A DNA stretch of 64,000 nt from Lanius collurio (lineage: Eukaryota; Chordata; Aves; Passeriformes; Laniidae). The stretch lies in the NCBI GenBank assembly GCA_020086605.1, contig JACBWW010000016.1, positions 19,580,926-19,644,925 on the forward strand, written 5' to 3'. Both the position numbers and the translations under genes were made by a program. Of the stretch, positions 52,735 to 64,000 are shown in pieces; position 1 is the stretch's first letter, and each line of letters opens with the position of its first letter. The notes below the pieces were generated by a model. The model was not told the DNA's origin. It ran no database searches and was given only the letters and a program-made list of their open reading frames with translations.

Positions 52735-52960
52735 CTGCAGCCTTAACCACGGAAGCAACCACCGAGGCAGATGAGGCAATAGGAACTGTGGTACCACAGT
52801 GGGATGTACCAGCACTGGTGTGTCACAAACAAAACATCTTCTAAATACTGACTTGGCCGGGGCCTGGTGCTCAGTGTGCACCACTGAAATCTGCTGCTCT
52901 CTGTAACCTCTGATGTAAAACATTCTCATAGCTACCTGCTGCCCAGACAGCACAGGTGTG
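52735..52960. other. GC-richer intronic interval, unidentified
   Basis: Balanced base composition with several CpGs (CCACGG, CACCGAGG, TTGGCCGGGGCC) in an AT-rich intron. It carries a 76-codon minus-strand open frame with no family resemblance. It may be a decayed repeat or a regulatory element. Confidence 0.35.
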
Positions 52961-55900
52961 CAAAGAAAGTATTAAAAATGGCTAAAAATGTTAAAAGCTG
53001 CATATTCTTTATTCTTAAGTACATCACAGCAGTCCTACTTATGTAATGCTTCCTACTCAATATATTCATATTTTGCAAAGACCCTGAGAATTCTTGTAAT
53101 GCAAAAGAGAAGAAAGTTCTTTCATCCTACAAGGGAGGATATTCCTGTTGATTTATTCCTGCACAGTAATGCTGTAATTCTGCATTTGGCCTAGTTTGGT
53201 GCCTTATACACAGAATCACCATTTTTCCAGGGAAGTCCTTCCAAAGTAGAACTACAGACTGACACTTGAATAAAAATTAATAGATGGAAATCTTAATGAG
53301 TTTGGAGATTCATATTATATTGTCAAGGGCCTCTCAAAAGTCACCAGAGCTGTAAATAAAATCGGAGGTTTTTTATTAAAGAGTATTAATGGAAAGGTTC
53401 CAGGTATTGCCTTATAAAAGAATCTTGCTTTTTGAGATGGATCCTGGATAAGAATCTTCCTTAACAAATAAATTACTGGGTTTATAGCTAAAACTTTATC
53501 TTTTAAAAAAAATTCATTGAAAAAAGGTACTGTAAGTATAGACTTTCCATACAAATACTGAATCTGAATAATATCTGTCCTACATACAGCTTTTGCAGAA
53601 GAAACAGTCTTATTTCAGTTTATTATAAAACTGAATTTGATTCTCTAGCATTATCAATCTAGTCACAAAAACAGTTTGGGGGCTAGAAATGTTATTCTCA
53701 TTCAATATATTAATCCCATCATTTCATTGCCTAAAAGTGGTATCTTACCATATAATCTCCATGATAAAATTTACAGATAGACTTCCCTGCAGTCTGGGTA
53801 CATTTTTAGCCATTTCATGAGATTAGACTGATACACAACTCAAGTTTTCTGCTCGTCTCCTCCTCCTCTGTAGCTCCTGCTCTGACATTCTTTTGTAGAA
53901 CAAGGTGATTTCACTACTTTTCTCTTTATTATACCACATTTTGATCCTTCTGTAGGTAATGGAACTTGCTCCTGTATTTTCACTCATATAATTTTCTGAC
54001 TCCTGTGTCTTGCTATTTTCCTTTCCTACAGACACCAGCCTGTTCTGGAAGCCCCCCTTGATTTTCAGACCTACCAATATTTATGAAATGACAATACTGT
54101 TCATATCCAAACTACATTATGTTGGTTTGTTTTTGTAATGCTGCAAGAATTTATCCAGGCCTTTGTAGCTCTACCCACATGGATGTTACAGAAAACTGCT
54201 TACCCTCATTTATCTTTGTTTAGTTAAAGCTTAAATTAGACCTTAAAAAACTATCCTAGTTGATGTTATTTTTTCAATCAGAAGTGATAATTTAAATATT
54301 GACATTTTAGATGGCACCAACATGTTTTTGATTCCTGCTATGGTTACAATGTTTTTTTATATCTGAATGTCTGTCTTAATTTTGTTGGAGTTTTAGTGGG
54401 TTTTTGGGGTTTTTTATTTTGCTGAATCCAGAAGCGTTTCCTTTTATTTCAAAGTATTTCTATGTTTGTAGTAAATTAAACATTAATCTTTCTCTGCAAA
54501 TGTCAAGTGATATTTAAATGTTTTTCTGGCAGATAAATGATTATTAATATTAATGCAATAAAATCACAGCTCTTTGTCCTTTCTTTGATATTTAAGAAAA
54601 AATTAAGAATGTCAAAACAGTTCTGCAAAAAGAGAATTCATTGGTCTACCATCCACTCTTCATTAGCCTGAGAGGTAAAAAATTACTGATCTTGTGAGAC
54701 AATGTGTTTATAGAATCAGAAAGGGTTGAAAATGAATTACTCTATCAGTGGTAGAGTGTGTATCACTTCAATGTGAAAATGCCTTGTTAAAGTTCATTTT
54801 AATTTAAAGCCCCCTTTTGTCATTCAAAAAGCTTTAGCACAATGAAAGAATCTTTGTCACTTTCATAATTAGCCCCTCTTGCACTAAATGAGAATAAAAT
54901 CTGATCAGAAGTCCATACAGGCAAGGTCATAAATCAAAGAGAAAAGCTCCACAACAGTCCTGTAAGATGTCCAAAGGCACATACAGCTTGGAATTAAAGC
55001 ACTATAGTCAGGATCCACTCCCAGAAACATAGCACGAAAAAAGCCCCAATAATATCTGTTTGACAGGCTAAATTTATCTCCATATTCTGTAGCCCTATAA
55101 ACACATTTTGCTGTTTAGATACAAAAGCAATTTCAGCACCAAGGACAATCCAGGAAAGCAAACAGCTGTTAAAGTGCTACTATCACCATTTGCCAAGCAA
55201 AGTCAAATTAATTTAACTTAATGCTCTCACTTCAAACTGTGGCAGTAAAACAAAAAACAGTGCCATATATGATAATTGTCATAAAGCAGGAATGAAAGTT
55301 GTATTAACAGAAAAAACTCCTTAGGAAATAGAGTTTAATTTTATACACAGAGTGAGTATGCAGCCCATCTCAAATGTAAACTGGATTTTATTCAACTTAT
55401 TTTCATTTTCAGAGGAAAGTAAAAAGACATTTTGAAAGATGTAATAAAATTCTTAACCTTGGACAGTTATGGAGAGAGTGACAGCACATCACTCTCTCTA
55501 CTCAGGGATCATCAGAACACCAACAGATATCCAAGCCATCAACATATTTTATTCCTCAAGTTAACTCAAAAAGAGGATTTCATCAGAAAACGATGCCTAA
55601 AACATGGGAAGAGAGGAGGGCAAGGCAAGGGCATGGGAGGAAGTTGAGGGGATGACTGTTATAAAGTGGCAACCAGCAATGAAATTTGTATTCTACAATA
55701 GATACACCTTCTCCAATTCCATGTATTATGTTAACATGAAATGCTAACCTTTCATTTTAATCAGATGGGTGTATTTTTAAAGTAGCTACATCCATCCAAA
55801 CAGGAATTTTCATGAAAATGCACATTCACATCTATAAAGTCTACATAAATGTGTAGACATTTGTATATCTCTACCTTCAAATACACTGCTGTGTATATTA

Positions 55901-58399
55901 AAATTGTGCAACTTTCCTCTATGAGATTTTGGGTTTTAGCAATATTTTCTCTGCAGAACCAAGCTGTTAAAATCCTATCTCTAACCATGCAAACACCAAA
56001 CTACTTTCAAAGGAATGGCTTGTTTGGAGGGCATGTTCACTTACACATCAGTCATATGTTCCCAAAATTTCACGTTATAGCAATTCTATAATGATAATTA
56101 TGTAATTCAATTCCACATATCTGGAGACACAAGGAATTGGCCTGCTAAGCAACAGGCTGAAGAGCATCAGTGGGACAAAAAGGGAGCCCTGCCTTTCTCC
56201 ATCCTCCTAAAATCTCTCGCTTTAGTGCGTTAACACTGAGCTTCTCACGCTGGTTCAGGTAGTGAGCACTCAAGTTTCCTCCTGGACACAGCCCCCCGTG
56301 CTTGAGACACAAAAGAAATGTAATTTCCCTTTCTCTCAGACATACAGGTACTTAAAAAGTGCATTTTGCAAACTCCCATACAGGCAAAGCAAGCCTGGGA
56401 ACTGTGACGAGGGTGTGCAGGTGATTAGAGCAAGAATATGGATTTAAGATGGATGGGATGAGAATCTGAGCCAGATATATTACTGAAATTGAACTGCCTA
56501 GATCTTTTTTCTTACAAGTGAGTATTCCAAAAGGCCAATAAAGCTTTTAAACATAAAGCAGGCTTTTTTACTATATAATAAACTGGATTAATTGGCTTTT
56601 AAATACAGAAAACTCAAAATGACTAAGTATGAAGGAACAAAAATCAGAACAGAACTCCCTTACCCACTCTGCTCCTGCTATTACTTTTCACCTTTATCTG
56701 AACTTCACAAAATGCAGAGGAAACTATGGTTTTAAAAGCCATCACATCACACACTGACTTTTTCCACTCTTCTAATAATTCTTTGATACCCAGAAGTTTC
56801 TAGCCTACTAAGGCACCCACTTAAGCTTGATTTAGGATTCTAATTAAGTGGATTAAATTAAATTTTCTTTTATTTGACTGTATCTCCAAATTTTTTTCTC
56901 ACTATGTTTCTGTTCAGTAGGAACATATTTTTCCAAAAAAAAAGAAAAAAATCTTAAAAACAGAAATATTTCAATTTTCAAAATAGACATTGTTTCATAA
57001 ATTATTTAATGAAGCCAGAAAATAAATCAGTATTTCTAAAGCAACAAGTACGTAAATAACTTTACTGTGATTGCTGGGCTTTATTATTGTTTCTCATGGA
57101 CATGAAGTGACCTTGATCAGTTATAAAGATCCAATGTTGCTTTTGACTCTACAAAGGCAGGGACATACCTACACTTAGCAGTATTATTTCTATTCAAAAT
57201 TAGGCTGAATTTCTAAAGAGGGGTGCCAATTTAAGTAAGAATCTAAAGAAATAGCAAAACTTTTCAGTTAAAAATAACAACTACTTTTGTTACATATTAT
57301 GTTTTACTTCTATTTTAAAAGTATACCCTGACAATACAAGAAGATGCTGATTTAATAACATAAGCTCTTTAAAACATGATGCACATTAACTATGAGATAA
57401 AGGGGTTAATTAAAATTACTTCTTTAAATACATCCATGGTTAATTTCAACTTTCAGTTTGAGTCTGTATGTAGGTGCTTTACAACACATTCATTCCCTAT
57501 GACATAAACAATCCTTTTCTCATTAAATGCATTGGGAAGATCTCATATATTATGAAACAGTGCACAAGGAGTTACATAACAAAACAATCATCACTTTAAG
57601 AAGCAAGTAATTATTTGTGGTTCCTACTTTTAATAATATTCTAGTATTTTAACCTCAATAATATGAATTTCTTTAGTTTATTTACTTGGCAGTGAAAAAT
57701 CAGATATTTAACGTGTTAGCAGAAAAAATTTTTACATGTTACTATCAATAGTGAAAAACTTGTAAATAACAGAATTAACAAATGTCACTAGCTTTAACCA
57801 AACAGACCTGATTTTTCAAAAGCCAGTCTTCAAAACCAGGAACTTTTATAAAGTATGTGTATTCATTGTCATATTTTTACCACTCTGACAGGAAAACATT
57901 ATCTCTGTGACTGAAAGATGACTTTCTGTCATGCTGCTGATGTGAAAGGCAGGCAGAAAAGCACCTTTGGCTTTAGAACATCCCAGACTCACAAGAAACA
58001 TGGCAGTTCCATTGTCCCCTCTAAGGATGGAAATAGTTTATACTTTGGGAATTTTAATTAGAATTTAAAAGATTTCCAATTCTGAACAGGTGGGCGGCTT
58101 CTTATAGCTACTAGGATGGCAGAGGTGTTGAAAATATCAATTTATAAACTCTTTTACAAAAAAAGAATATAAATAGGGGATACGAGGAAACCTGAAGGGC
58201 TAGCAGCTATATCTTCACCTTTTTAAAAACTAACTTTTTGTAGTCAGCAAATTGATTTTGTTAATCTCATATAAAACTTCACCTGCAAAAATGAGTTCTG
58301 AGGGATTTGGCCTCAGTGCACAGAACTTGGGATTCCAGAGTCACATGGATATTCGAGTCTCTTTTTTCCCCTCTCATTATTTTTGCATTTGCTGTTGCA

Positions 58400-58620
58400 T
58401 TTTGCTGTTCCTCAAGGCCTTGAACCCACCCTGGAATGGGACCCACACCAGTCCTCACCCCGAGCACACTGAATTACAAGAGTGTGGCCCAAGGTGGCCC
58501 CACCTGTGTGTGTCACACCACAGGGCAGTGACACTGCCCATGGCTCCCATATTGAACTGAGCCCCCACATTCCTCTGCAAGGCATTTGACACCAAACCAC
58601 TTCAGGACATTCTTCCACTG
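58400..58620. other. GC-richer intronic interval, unidentified
   Basis: The interval is rich in C and G (for example GAACCCACCCTGGAATGGGA and GTGGCCCAAGGTGGCCCCAC), with open frames on both strands but no recognisable protein. It resembles a worn transposon more than a gene, but I cannot name the family. Confidence 0.4.
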
Positions 58621-60193
58621 TCATCCAGCAAAGAGTAATAATAAACACAGAGGAATGATTGGCTCATAATTTTTAGGGGGCTCTGTTACTGCAGAACAAG
58701 ATCATTTTGTAGGACGAGATGGGTTAATTAAGAATACTACTAATAAAGAAGTTTATTTTATTTGGTTAGATTTTCTTGGTGTTGAAGTCTTTCTGCAGGA
58801 TTTGAAATAATTCACAAACATTATCTTTCCAATGTAACATCCACAGTAAAATGATATTGGATTTCATATTAATCAGCCAATGCTGAATTTTCTCCACATT
58901 TTCTAGTTCATACACTGTGGAATTTCATTTTGTTAAAATATACTAACCTATATTTGCTCTCACTATGGATTCATGTAGATAAAAAAGACCAAATCACAAT
59001 TATCAAATTATAATAATACAACTTCCTGATTTCAGCATTCTTCCTTTCTCAGAAGAACCAACAATTTAACATATCTCTTCCAGTTATTATTATCAGTTAG
59101 CAAAGCTTGTTACAGTACTGTCAAAGAACACAATATTGCTTTTCTCCTCATCTAGGTTAAATCCGCCAAAACTGAATAGGTTGCAAAAGATAATGCTTGT
59201 TCTCCCTCCTCTTTCTTTACTCAGCTGGTTCATTCTTCATTAGTCTGAGTCAGAGGAGATAACCTAACACAATTTTTCCAACAGTATTTAAGTTTCCCCG
59301 TACTGCTGAAATAATATCAGTTATTGTTACATTCTATCTGAAATAGTATCTATTATTTCTAATATCTGTTGAAGCATGGCAGACTATAAAATAGCATCCC
59401 TACAAAGGAAAAGTCCATCTTACCCACAGTGATTCAGGATGACACATACTTTGTTCAGTTTTAAAGAGTAATCAAAGGTGTGGGCTTAAATCCAATTAGT
59501 GTGCTTCAAAGAAGATAATGTCAAAATGCTTCAAATGGTGATTCTACTGTGTAACACTGAAGCTCTGAACTTCTGGGAGCCTCAGATTTCTGGAACTGTA
59601 AAATGAAAACAAAAGTACCTTGGAAAGCACAGTGATCTCCTGCAGTAAAAGACTATAAGCATAAGTTATTATTATCTAGGATAACTTTCTAAATAGAAAA
59701 TACAACCAGAGGTCTTGGAAGTCAGGTATTCACATCCTAAGTACCTAGATGTCATTGTGACATTGAACTTCTTGTAATCACAGGGAATGTTCTTTTCCTG
59801 CCATCTCATCAGTTCTGTGTCCTCTGGCATTCACTCTCACCGACCTCCAGCCCATGGAGTGACAGAACATTTGCCCACTTGTCTCATGACCATTCATAGA
59901 AAGTTTCACAAGTTTATGGTCTGACCCAAAACCAACAGAAATTGTATTTATGCACAGATTTTTCCACTGATTTCTGCCCTGGACCAAGCACTGAAGATTT
60001 GGCATCTGTCAACATAGATCCCCCATGCTAGAGAAAATATTTAGAGTGCACAGCTGAAGTTGGAGTCTTGAGTAAGAAATATTTCCTCTCCAAACGAGCA
60101 TGCAGACTGAATAAGTACAAATGATCACCAAACATCATGACAACAGTTTTGGATCCCTGTTCCTTTGAATATTAATACTTGTAGATGTAAATT

Positions 60194-60207
60194 AAAAAAA
60201 AAAAAAA
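60194..60207 (+). repeat. Short poly-A run
   Basis: About 14 A in AT-rich intron, with no adjoining element recognised. Confidence 0.8.
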
Positions 60208-61849
60208 TTAATAGAAAAAAACAGGAAGCATTTTGGAAATGCAGATTTAAGAAAATCTTTCAAGGAAGGGATACGTGAAAATGGGAAACTTTGACTAAAA
60301 TAAAACAGACAAAATGTTTACTTACGAAAATGAAATGCAAAAATGAGGAAAGGAAATAAATGGATAACTAAATCCAAAAGGTTAAAGAAGAGCACACAGA
60401 CAGGAATAATGAAAAACAAAACAAATGCTAATGGCAGACCAATAACATGTAGTCCTAGAGGTGATAATAACAAGGTTTTTATTTGACATAGCATTTAATG
60501 TACAGGCTCAAAAGTGAGGCTCAACATTCTTTCAACATACAAAAGAAGATACTTCAGCAATAACATTTACACAAATGCAGAGAGGAAAGAGAAATACCAG
60601 GCAGGACAGCATAGTGATAATCAGGTAAGAGGATGACAAGTGTTTGGGATGACAGAGAATGGTCCTGAAAATACTGAAACACAAGGCCCACAGAAAATAC
60701 ATGCAGTAATAACCAAAAGTCAAGTTCCAACTTACAATCAGCTCTTATTTTTCAGAAAAAAAGCATAAATTAATTCTAAGATTGCTGCTCCATCCCTCAT
60801 CTCTATTTTTAGGAAGGAGCACATCTACAATCCATCACCCCAGCGAGCTCAGGCACAAAGCTCTGGTATTCTGACAGCAATGGATCTGTAACAGCACAAA
60901 ACTCCAGAGTGAAGACACCCTCTCAGTATTTATCCAGTCTCAAGACATTTTGGGCTGTGCTAACACTGCTAAACAATCCAATTTGACTGTGCCTACACAA
61001 GTGGTCATCAACCTAGTGCAGGTTTGTGGGCAGTTTTAGTTGCATTGAAGGTATTTCATTATACAACTTAACAGTAATATGAAAGATATATGTAAAGTCT
61101 TACATAATGGGAGCCTAGTATAATAAAAACTGCAAGCAAGAAGACCAAATAAGGAATACAAATGTCAAAAAAAATTCTTAGTCAATCATTCAAAAAACTC
61201 ACTGTGAACATAATTTCTTAAGCTGACCACCAAAATGCTAAAAGGAAAAAGAAAAAACCCTACATGTATTATTCCTTAGCTGTCTATATTTTATATTGCA
61301 TTCATGAAAAAGGCTTAAAAGTTTTTCACATCAGAAATGTGACATTAATTTACAATCTTAAAAAAGGCTACTAAAAATGAATTATTCATAACGTAGTACA
61401 GTAGCAACAATAAACATTCAAACCCATTTTTTTAAAAAAAAACAGTATGAATTATTCTTCTTATGAAAAAGCTACAGTTTCAGACGAGAGAAACAGAGAT
61501 GTGATTCTACCAGAAACCGTTGGAATATAATAATAACCCTTAATACATTATGGTAATTTACCCTCACATTACGTTACTGTAGTAGATACTGGAATTCCAG
61601 TAGCTGTCTAAAGAACACACAGTGATAATTTATGGTTTGTTCCCAGTTTGTTTTCAGAAATACAAACACTAAATCAAAATTAGCATGCTAAAGGCTGAAC
61701 CTAGAAGGCAATTAGGTTATTGAATAGCATCAATAAACACAAAATGAAGCTCTGCGTGTATCCAAAATAATGTGTTTCCCACCTAATAACTTGTATCCAA
61801 ATTCCTGTTAGGCTGAGCAAAATATTCTAAAATATTTTCTCCTGAAATC

Positions 61850-61909
61850 AGATAGTATCCATCCAAGATGATACTATCTTGAAAATAGATAGATATAGAT
61901 GATACTATC
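61850..61909. repeat. Hairpin plus repeated GATGATACTATC word
   Basis: AGATAGTATC at 61850-61859 pairs perfectly with GATACTATCT at 61870-61879. The 12-mer GATGATACTATC occurs at 61867-61878 and again at 61898-61909, separated by a short GATA-rich stretch. Confidence 0.9.
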
Positions 61910-62194
61910 CAAGAAAACTTTTTGTTTATGCAGAAACACCTCTTCTGAAGTACATTTTCCAACCAGTATTCTTTCAAAAGTACAGACCACTGTTTATTTC
62001 ACAGTGTTTTGTCTCTTCTTGCATTAGAGTGGCAGCTCAAACAAGCAAAGATCTTAATTTGGCTTGTTAACTTTGGAACAGCAGGCGGTTGAGAATTTTT
62101 AAGTGATTTAAAGAACAACAAGAACAGAATCTATCTGAAGTGTATTCTAATTTCAGGGGGGAAAAAAGAAGTATTAAACTTGTAAGTGCTCTCT

Positions 62195-62333
62195 CTGGAG
62201 ATTGACTAGTCCTAGAAAAGGGTCAGCATGAGGAGGCTGCTCTTTTCTGCATCTGCCAGGTTTTGAACACCTCTGTGGATGGAGACTCCATTGCCCCTCT
62301 GGGCAGCCTGTGCCAGTGTCTTCAGCCCCTTGA
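62195..62333 (-). mobile_element. CR1 LINE 3' fragment, antisense to window
   Basis: Reversed CR1 3' sequence: CCTCTGTGGATGGAGACTCC and CTCTGGGCAGCCTGTGCCAG (62270-62316) are the reverse complement of the common CR1 block around the CTGCCCAGAG word. It sits head to head with the plus-strand CR1 that follows. The short terminal part on the left is degenerate. Confidence 0.7.
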
Positions 62334-62371
62334 AAGAAAAAACCAAACACAACCACACAAATGGTAGGATT

Positions 62372-62739
62372 CGTGAGGAAAGGACGAGGGAGCTGGGCCT
62401 CTTCACCCCTGGGAAGGGACGACTGAGAGGGGCCCTCATCCACGCCTGTCGGTGTCTGCAGGGAGCTCAGAGCAGGGCCCAGGCTCTGCTCCGGGAGGCC
62501 CAGCAATGGGACAATAGGAAGGGACAAACACTGATGCACAGGGAATTCCATCTGGACATGAGGAGGAATTTTGCTGAGCAGTGACTGAGCACTGGAACAG
62601 GATACCCATCCAGGGTGTGGAGCCCCCCTCACTGGAAATATTCCAGAACTATCTGGACACAACCCCATGCCTTGTGCTTGAGCAGGAAGGTGGGACAAGG
62701 TGATCCACTGTGGTCCCTTCCAAGCACCCTGTGATCCTG
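62372..62739 (+). mobile_element. CR1 LINE 3' fragment
   Basis: Classic CR1 3' blocks in order: GGGAGCTGGGCCTCTTCACC, CCCAGCAATGGGACAATAGG, AACACTGATGCACAGGGAAT, CATGAGGAGGAATTTTGCTG, GAGCACTGGAACAGGATACC, GGAAATATTCCAGAACTATC and CACTGTGGTCCCTTCCAAGC, ending near CTGTGATCCTG. It is 5'-truncated and antisense to AGBL4. A 189-codon minus-strand frame across it and its neighbour (62174-62743) is the reverse side of transposon DNA and not a gene. Confidence 0.88.
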
Positions 62740-62940
62740 CCAAAGGTATTCCTGAGTCTGGAGCTGGGAAGGAAGCACGAGGAGCATTGTTCTCCCAGCT
62801 GGTGCAGCCTGAGCCCTGTCCTGAGCGAAGAGCAGCACCTCATGTTGGGGTCACACAGTGACAGAGAAGCACAGCTCAGCACCGCTGTGCCCACTGCCAG
62901 CAGCCCTTCCAGGGCAGGGCCTCAGGGGAACATTTCAAAT
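62740..62940. other. GC-rich sequence flanking the CR1 pair, unidentified
   Basis: About 200 bp with many G and C bases, directly after the CR1 end. No CR1 block is recognised beyond 62739. It may be an additional decayed repeat. Short open frames on both strands show no family match. Confidence 0.4.
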
Positions 62941-64000
62941 GGGTTTTGTCTGCTTTAGTCCCTTTCTTTCTGCTCCCCCATTATTTATAGCATCTCAATT
63001 TGATCAAATCTAGTAGACATAATACAAGATACAAATTTCCTACATTTCATTCTGAATTTGGCTCACATGGATCTGATGCAAAGCACTCTTAGTGTTTCTC
63101 AGCCATTTTGCACTCATCTCACACAGCTGAAATTCACTACAAAAGGCACTAGGCAGTCAAGAACCAGGGCTTTTGTGCTGCTGTCTTCTGCAAAACAGGG
63201 ATAATATTACAGGTTACTGAACTAACAGAACAAAATACCACTATACAGTCAAGCAGAATATTTCAATGTTCTCCCAGATGAAAATAAAGCCTTTCCAACA
63301 CAGCTTAGCTCCCAAATATTTACTGTTCTGATGCCACTTTCTCTTTTATTCTGAGCACAGCCATTCCTTGTGATAGTCTATATAGCACCATCTGCATAAG
63401 CAGAGTAAGGAACAATTCAATTTCTTCTAGTCATGAAGGGCTCTGATTTCAAAAGACAGACGTTAAGCATATAAACAGGACAGTGAAGGCAGAGTACTAC
63501 TTTCAGGAAATAGGAAGGAGAAGCATTCCTGGCAGAATAAACAATGCCAAAATTTTTCCACTGGCACTGCTCTACACTGCATTTTCCCTGGATTTGAGAA
63601 CCTAGCAAGATGAAAATTGGGAAGGGTGGTTGGCAGCTCTTTTAAAGGCTTAAAATCAGATAAAAACCTAAAGTACTGTTAAGGTCTGCACTGCGCCCAT
63701 CAGAAGAGATTGACCTGGACCTACCAATCACTCAAAACGAACATGATTCTCTATTTTAAGAAGCAATTATTCAAAGCAATTATTTCCTTAGTCAGTAACT
63801 GAGGCAGAGGTCACCTCTTATTCTATAGAGTAACCACAGATTTATTCAAATCCAGGACTGTATATGAGAAGAATTTTGCATCTCCTCATTAGTGACTTCC
63901 AATGGTGTTAAAAATCTTTAGGTACAGAAAAAGCTCATCTAGATTTTTTTCCTTCATACTTTCAACTGTCCCAGGCTTCCATTGTGTCACTATATATACA

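Larger units (their letters stand above)
44191..64000 (-). other. AGBL4: AGBL4 intron upstream of the exon (3' portion)
   Basis: At least 19.8 kb of intron precedes the exon in transcription order and continues past the right edge. It holds the ERVL-type LTR fragment, a possible old CR1-like piece, the CpG-bearing candidate regulatory stretch at 48780-49260 and the CR1 pair near 62.2-62.7 kb. The rest is AT-rich sequence with short poly-A or poly-T runs in which I see no gene. I found no frame resembling the first AGBL4 exons, but those are short and poorly conserved, so a tiny exon could be missed. Confidence 0.75.

Noticed and set aside
57108..57116. TGACCTTGA, a match to the ERR/SF-1 half-site on the reverse strand
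   Set aside because: A single 9-mer is expected by chance in 64 kb and has no supporting context.
62174..62743. 189-codon open frame on the minus strand
   Set aside because: It spans two CR1 fragments and reads the reverse strand of one of them. GC-rich transposon DNA has few stops by chance.
1..64000. CRISPR array, prophage, operon or other bacterial-type system
   Set aside because: There are no regularly spaced repeats, no dense coding and no ribosome-binding-site pattern. The splice sites and CR1 elements show vertebrate nuclear DNA.

Overview
The window looks like ordinary AT-rich nuclear DNA from a bird. The evidence is several CR1 LINE insertions (two with bird-type CR1 3' ends), an LTR-like segment of the avian ERVL type, few other repeats, and one spliced coding exon with vertebrate-type splice sites. 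There is no dense coding, no operon structure, and no phage, plasmid or CRISPR content. I cannot tell the species; a neognath bird is the best guess.

The only coding sequence I can support is one 125-bp exon on the minus strand at 44066-44190. It encodes the start of the N-terminal domain of cytosolic carboxypeptidase 6 (AGBL4/CCP6), a tubulin deglutamylase, and is flanked by a good acceptor and donor. Since the gene runs right to left, 44191-64000 is the 3' part of the preceding intron and 1-44065 is the 5' part of the following intron. No second exon was found, so both introns continue beyond the window. This fits the very large introns known for this gene in vertebrates.

Repeats, left to right: an ancient CR1-like fragment on the minus strand (about 2745-3170), a (TA)n microsatellite (12072-12122), another ancient minus-strand CR1-like stretch (about 13850-14680), a perfect 14-bp-arm hairpin (19138-19171), a CR1 3' end on the plus strand (about 19618-19926), a possible old CR1-like stretch (about 21310-21720), a 1-kb CR1 on the plus strand (about 26965-28005), an ERVL-type LTR fragment abutting two undetermined bases (45037-45486), a possible old CR1-like fragment (about 46590-46830), and a head-to-head pair of CR1 fragments (about 62195-62739). 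Short poly-A tracts are scattered throughout.

The most interesting unexplained stretch is about 48780-49260. It has a cluster of CpGs in an otherwise CpG-poor intron, together with homeodomain-like and SOX-like motifs, and is a plausible conserved intronic enhancer. No novel biological system is apparent. Most other open frames are chance frames or lie antisense to or within transposons.
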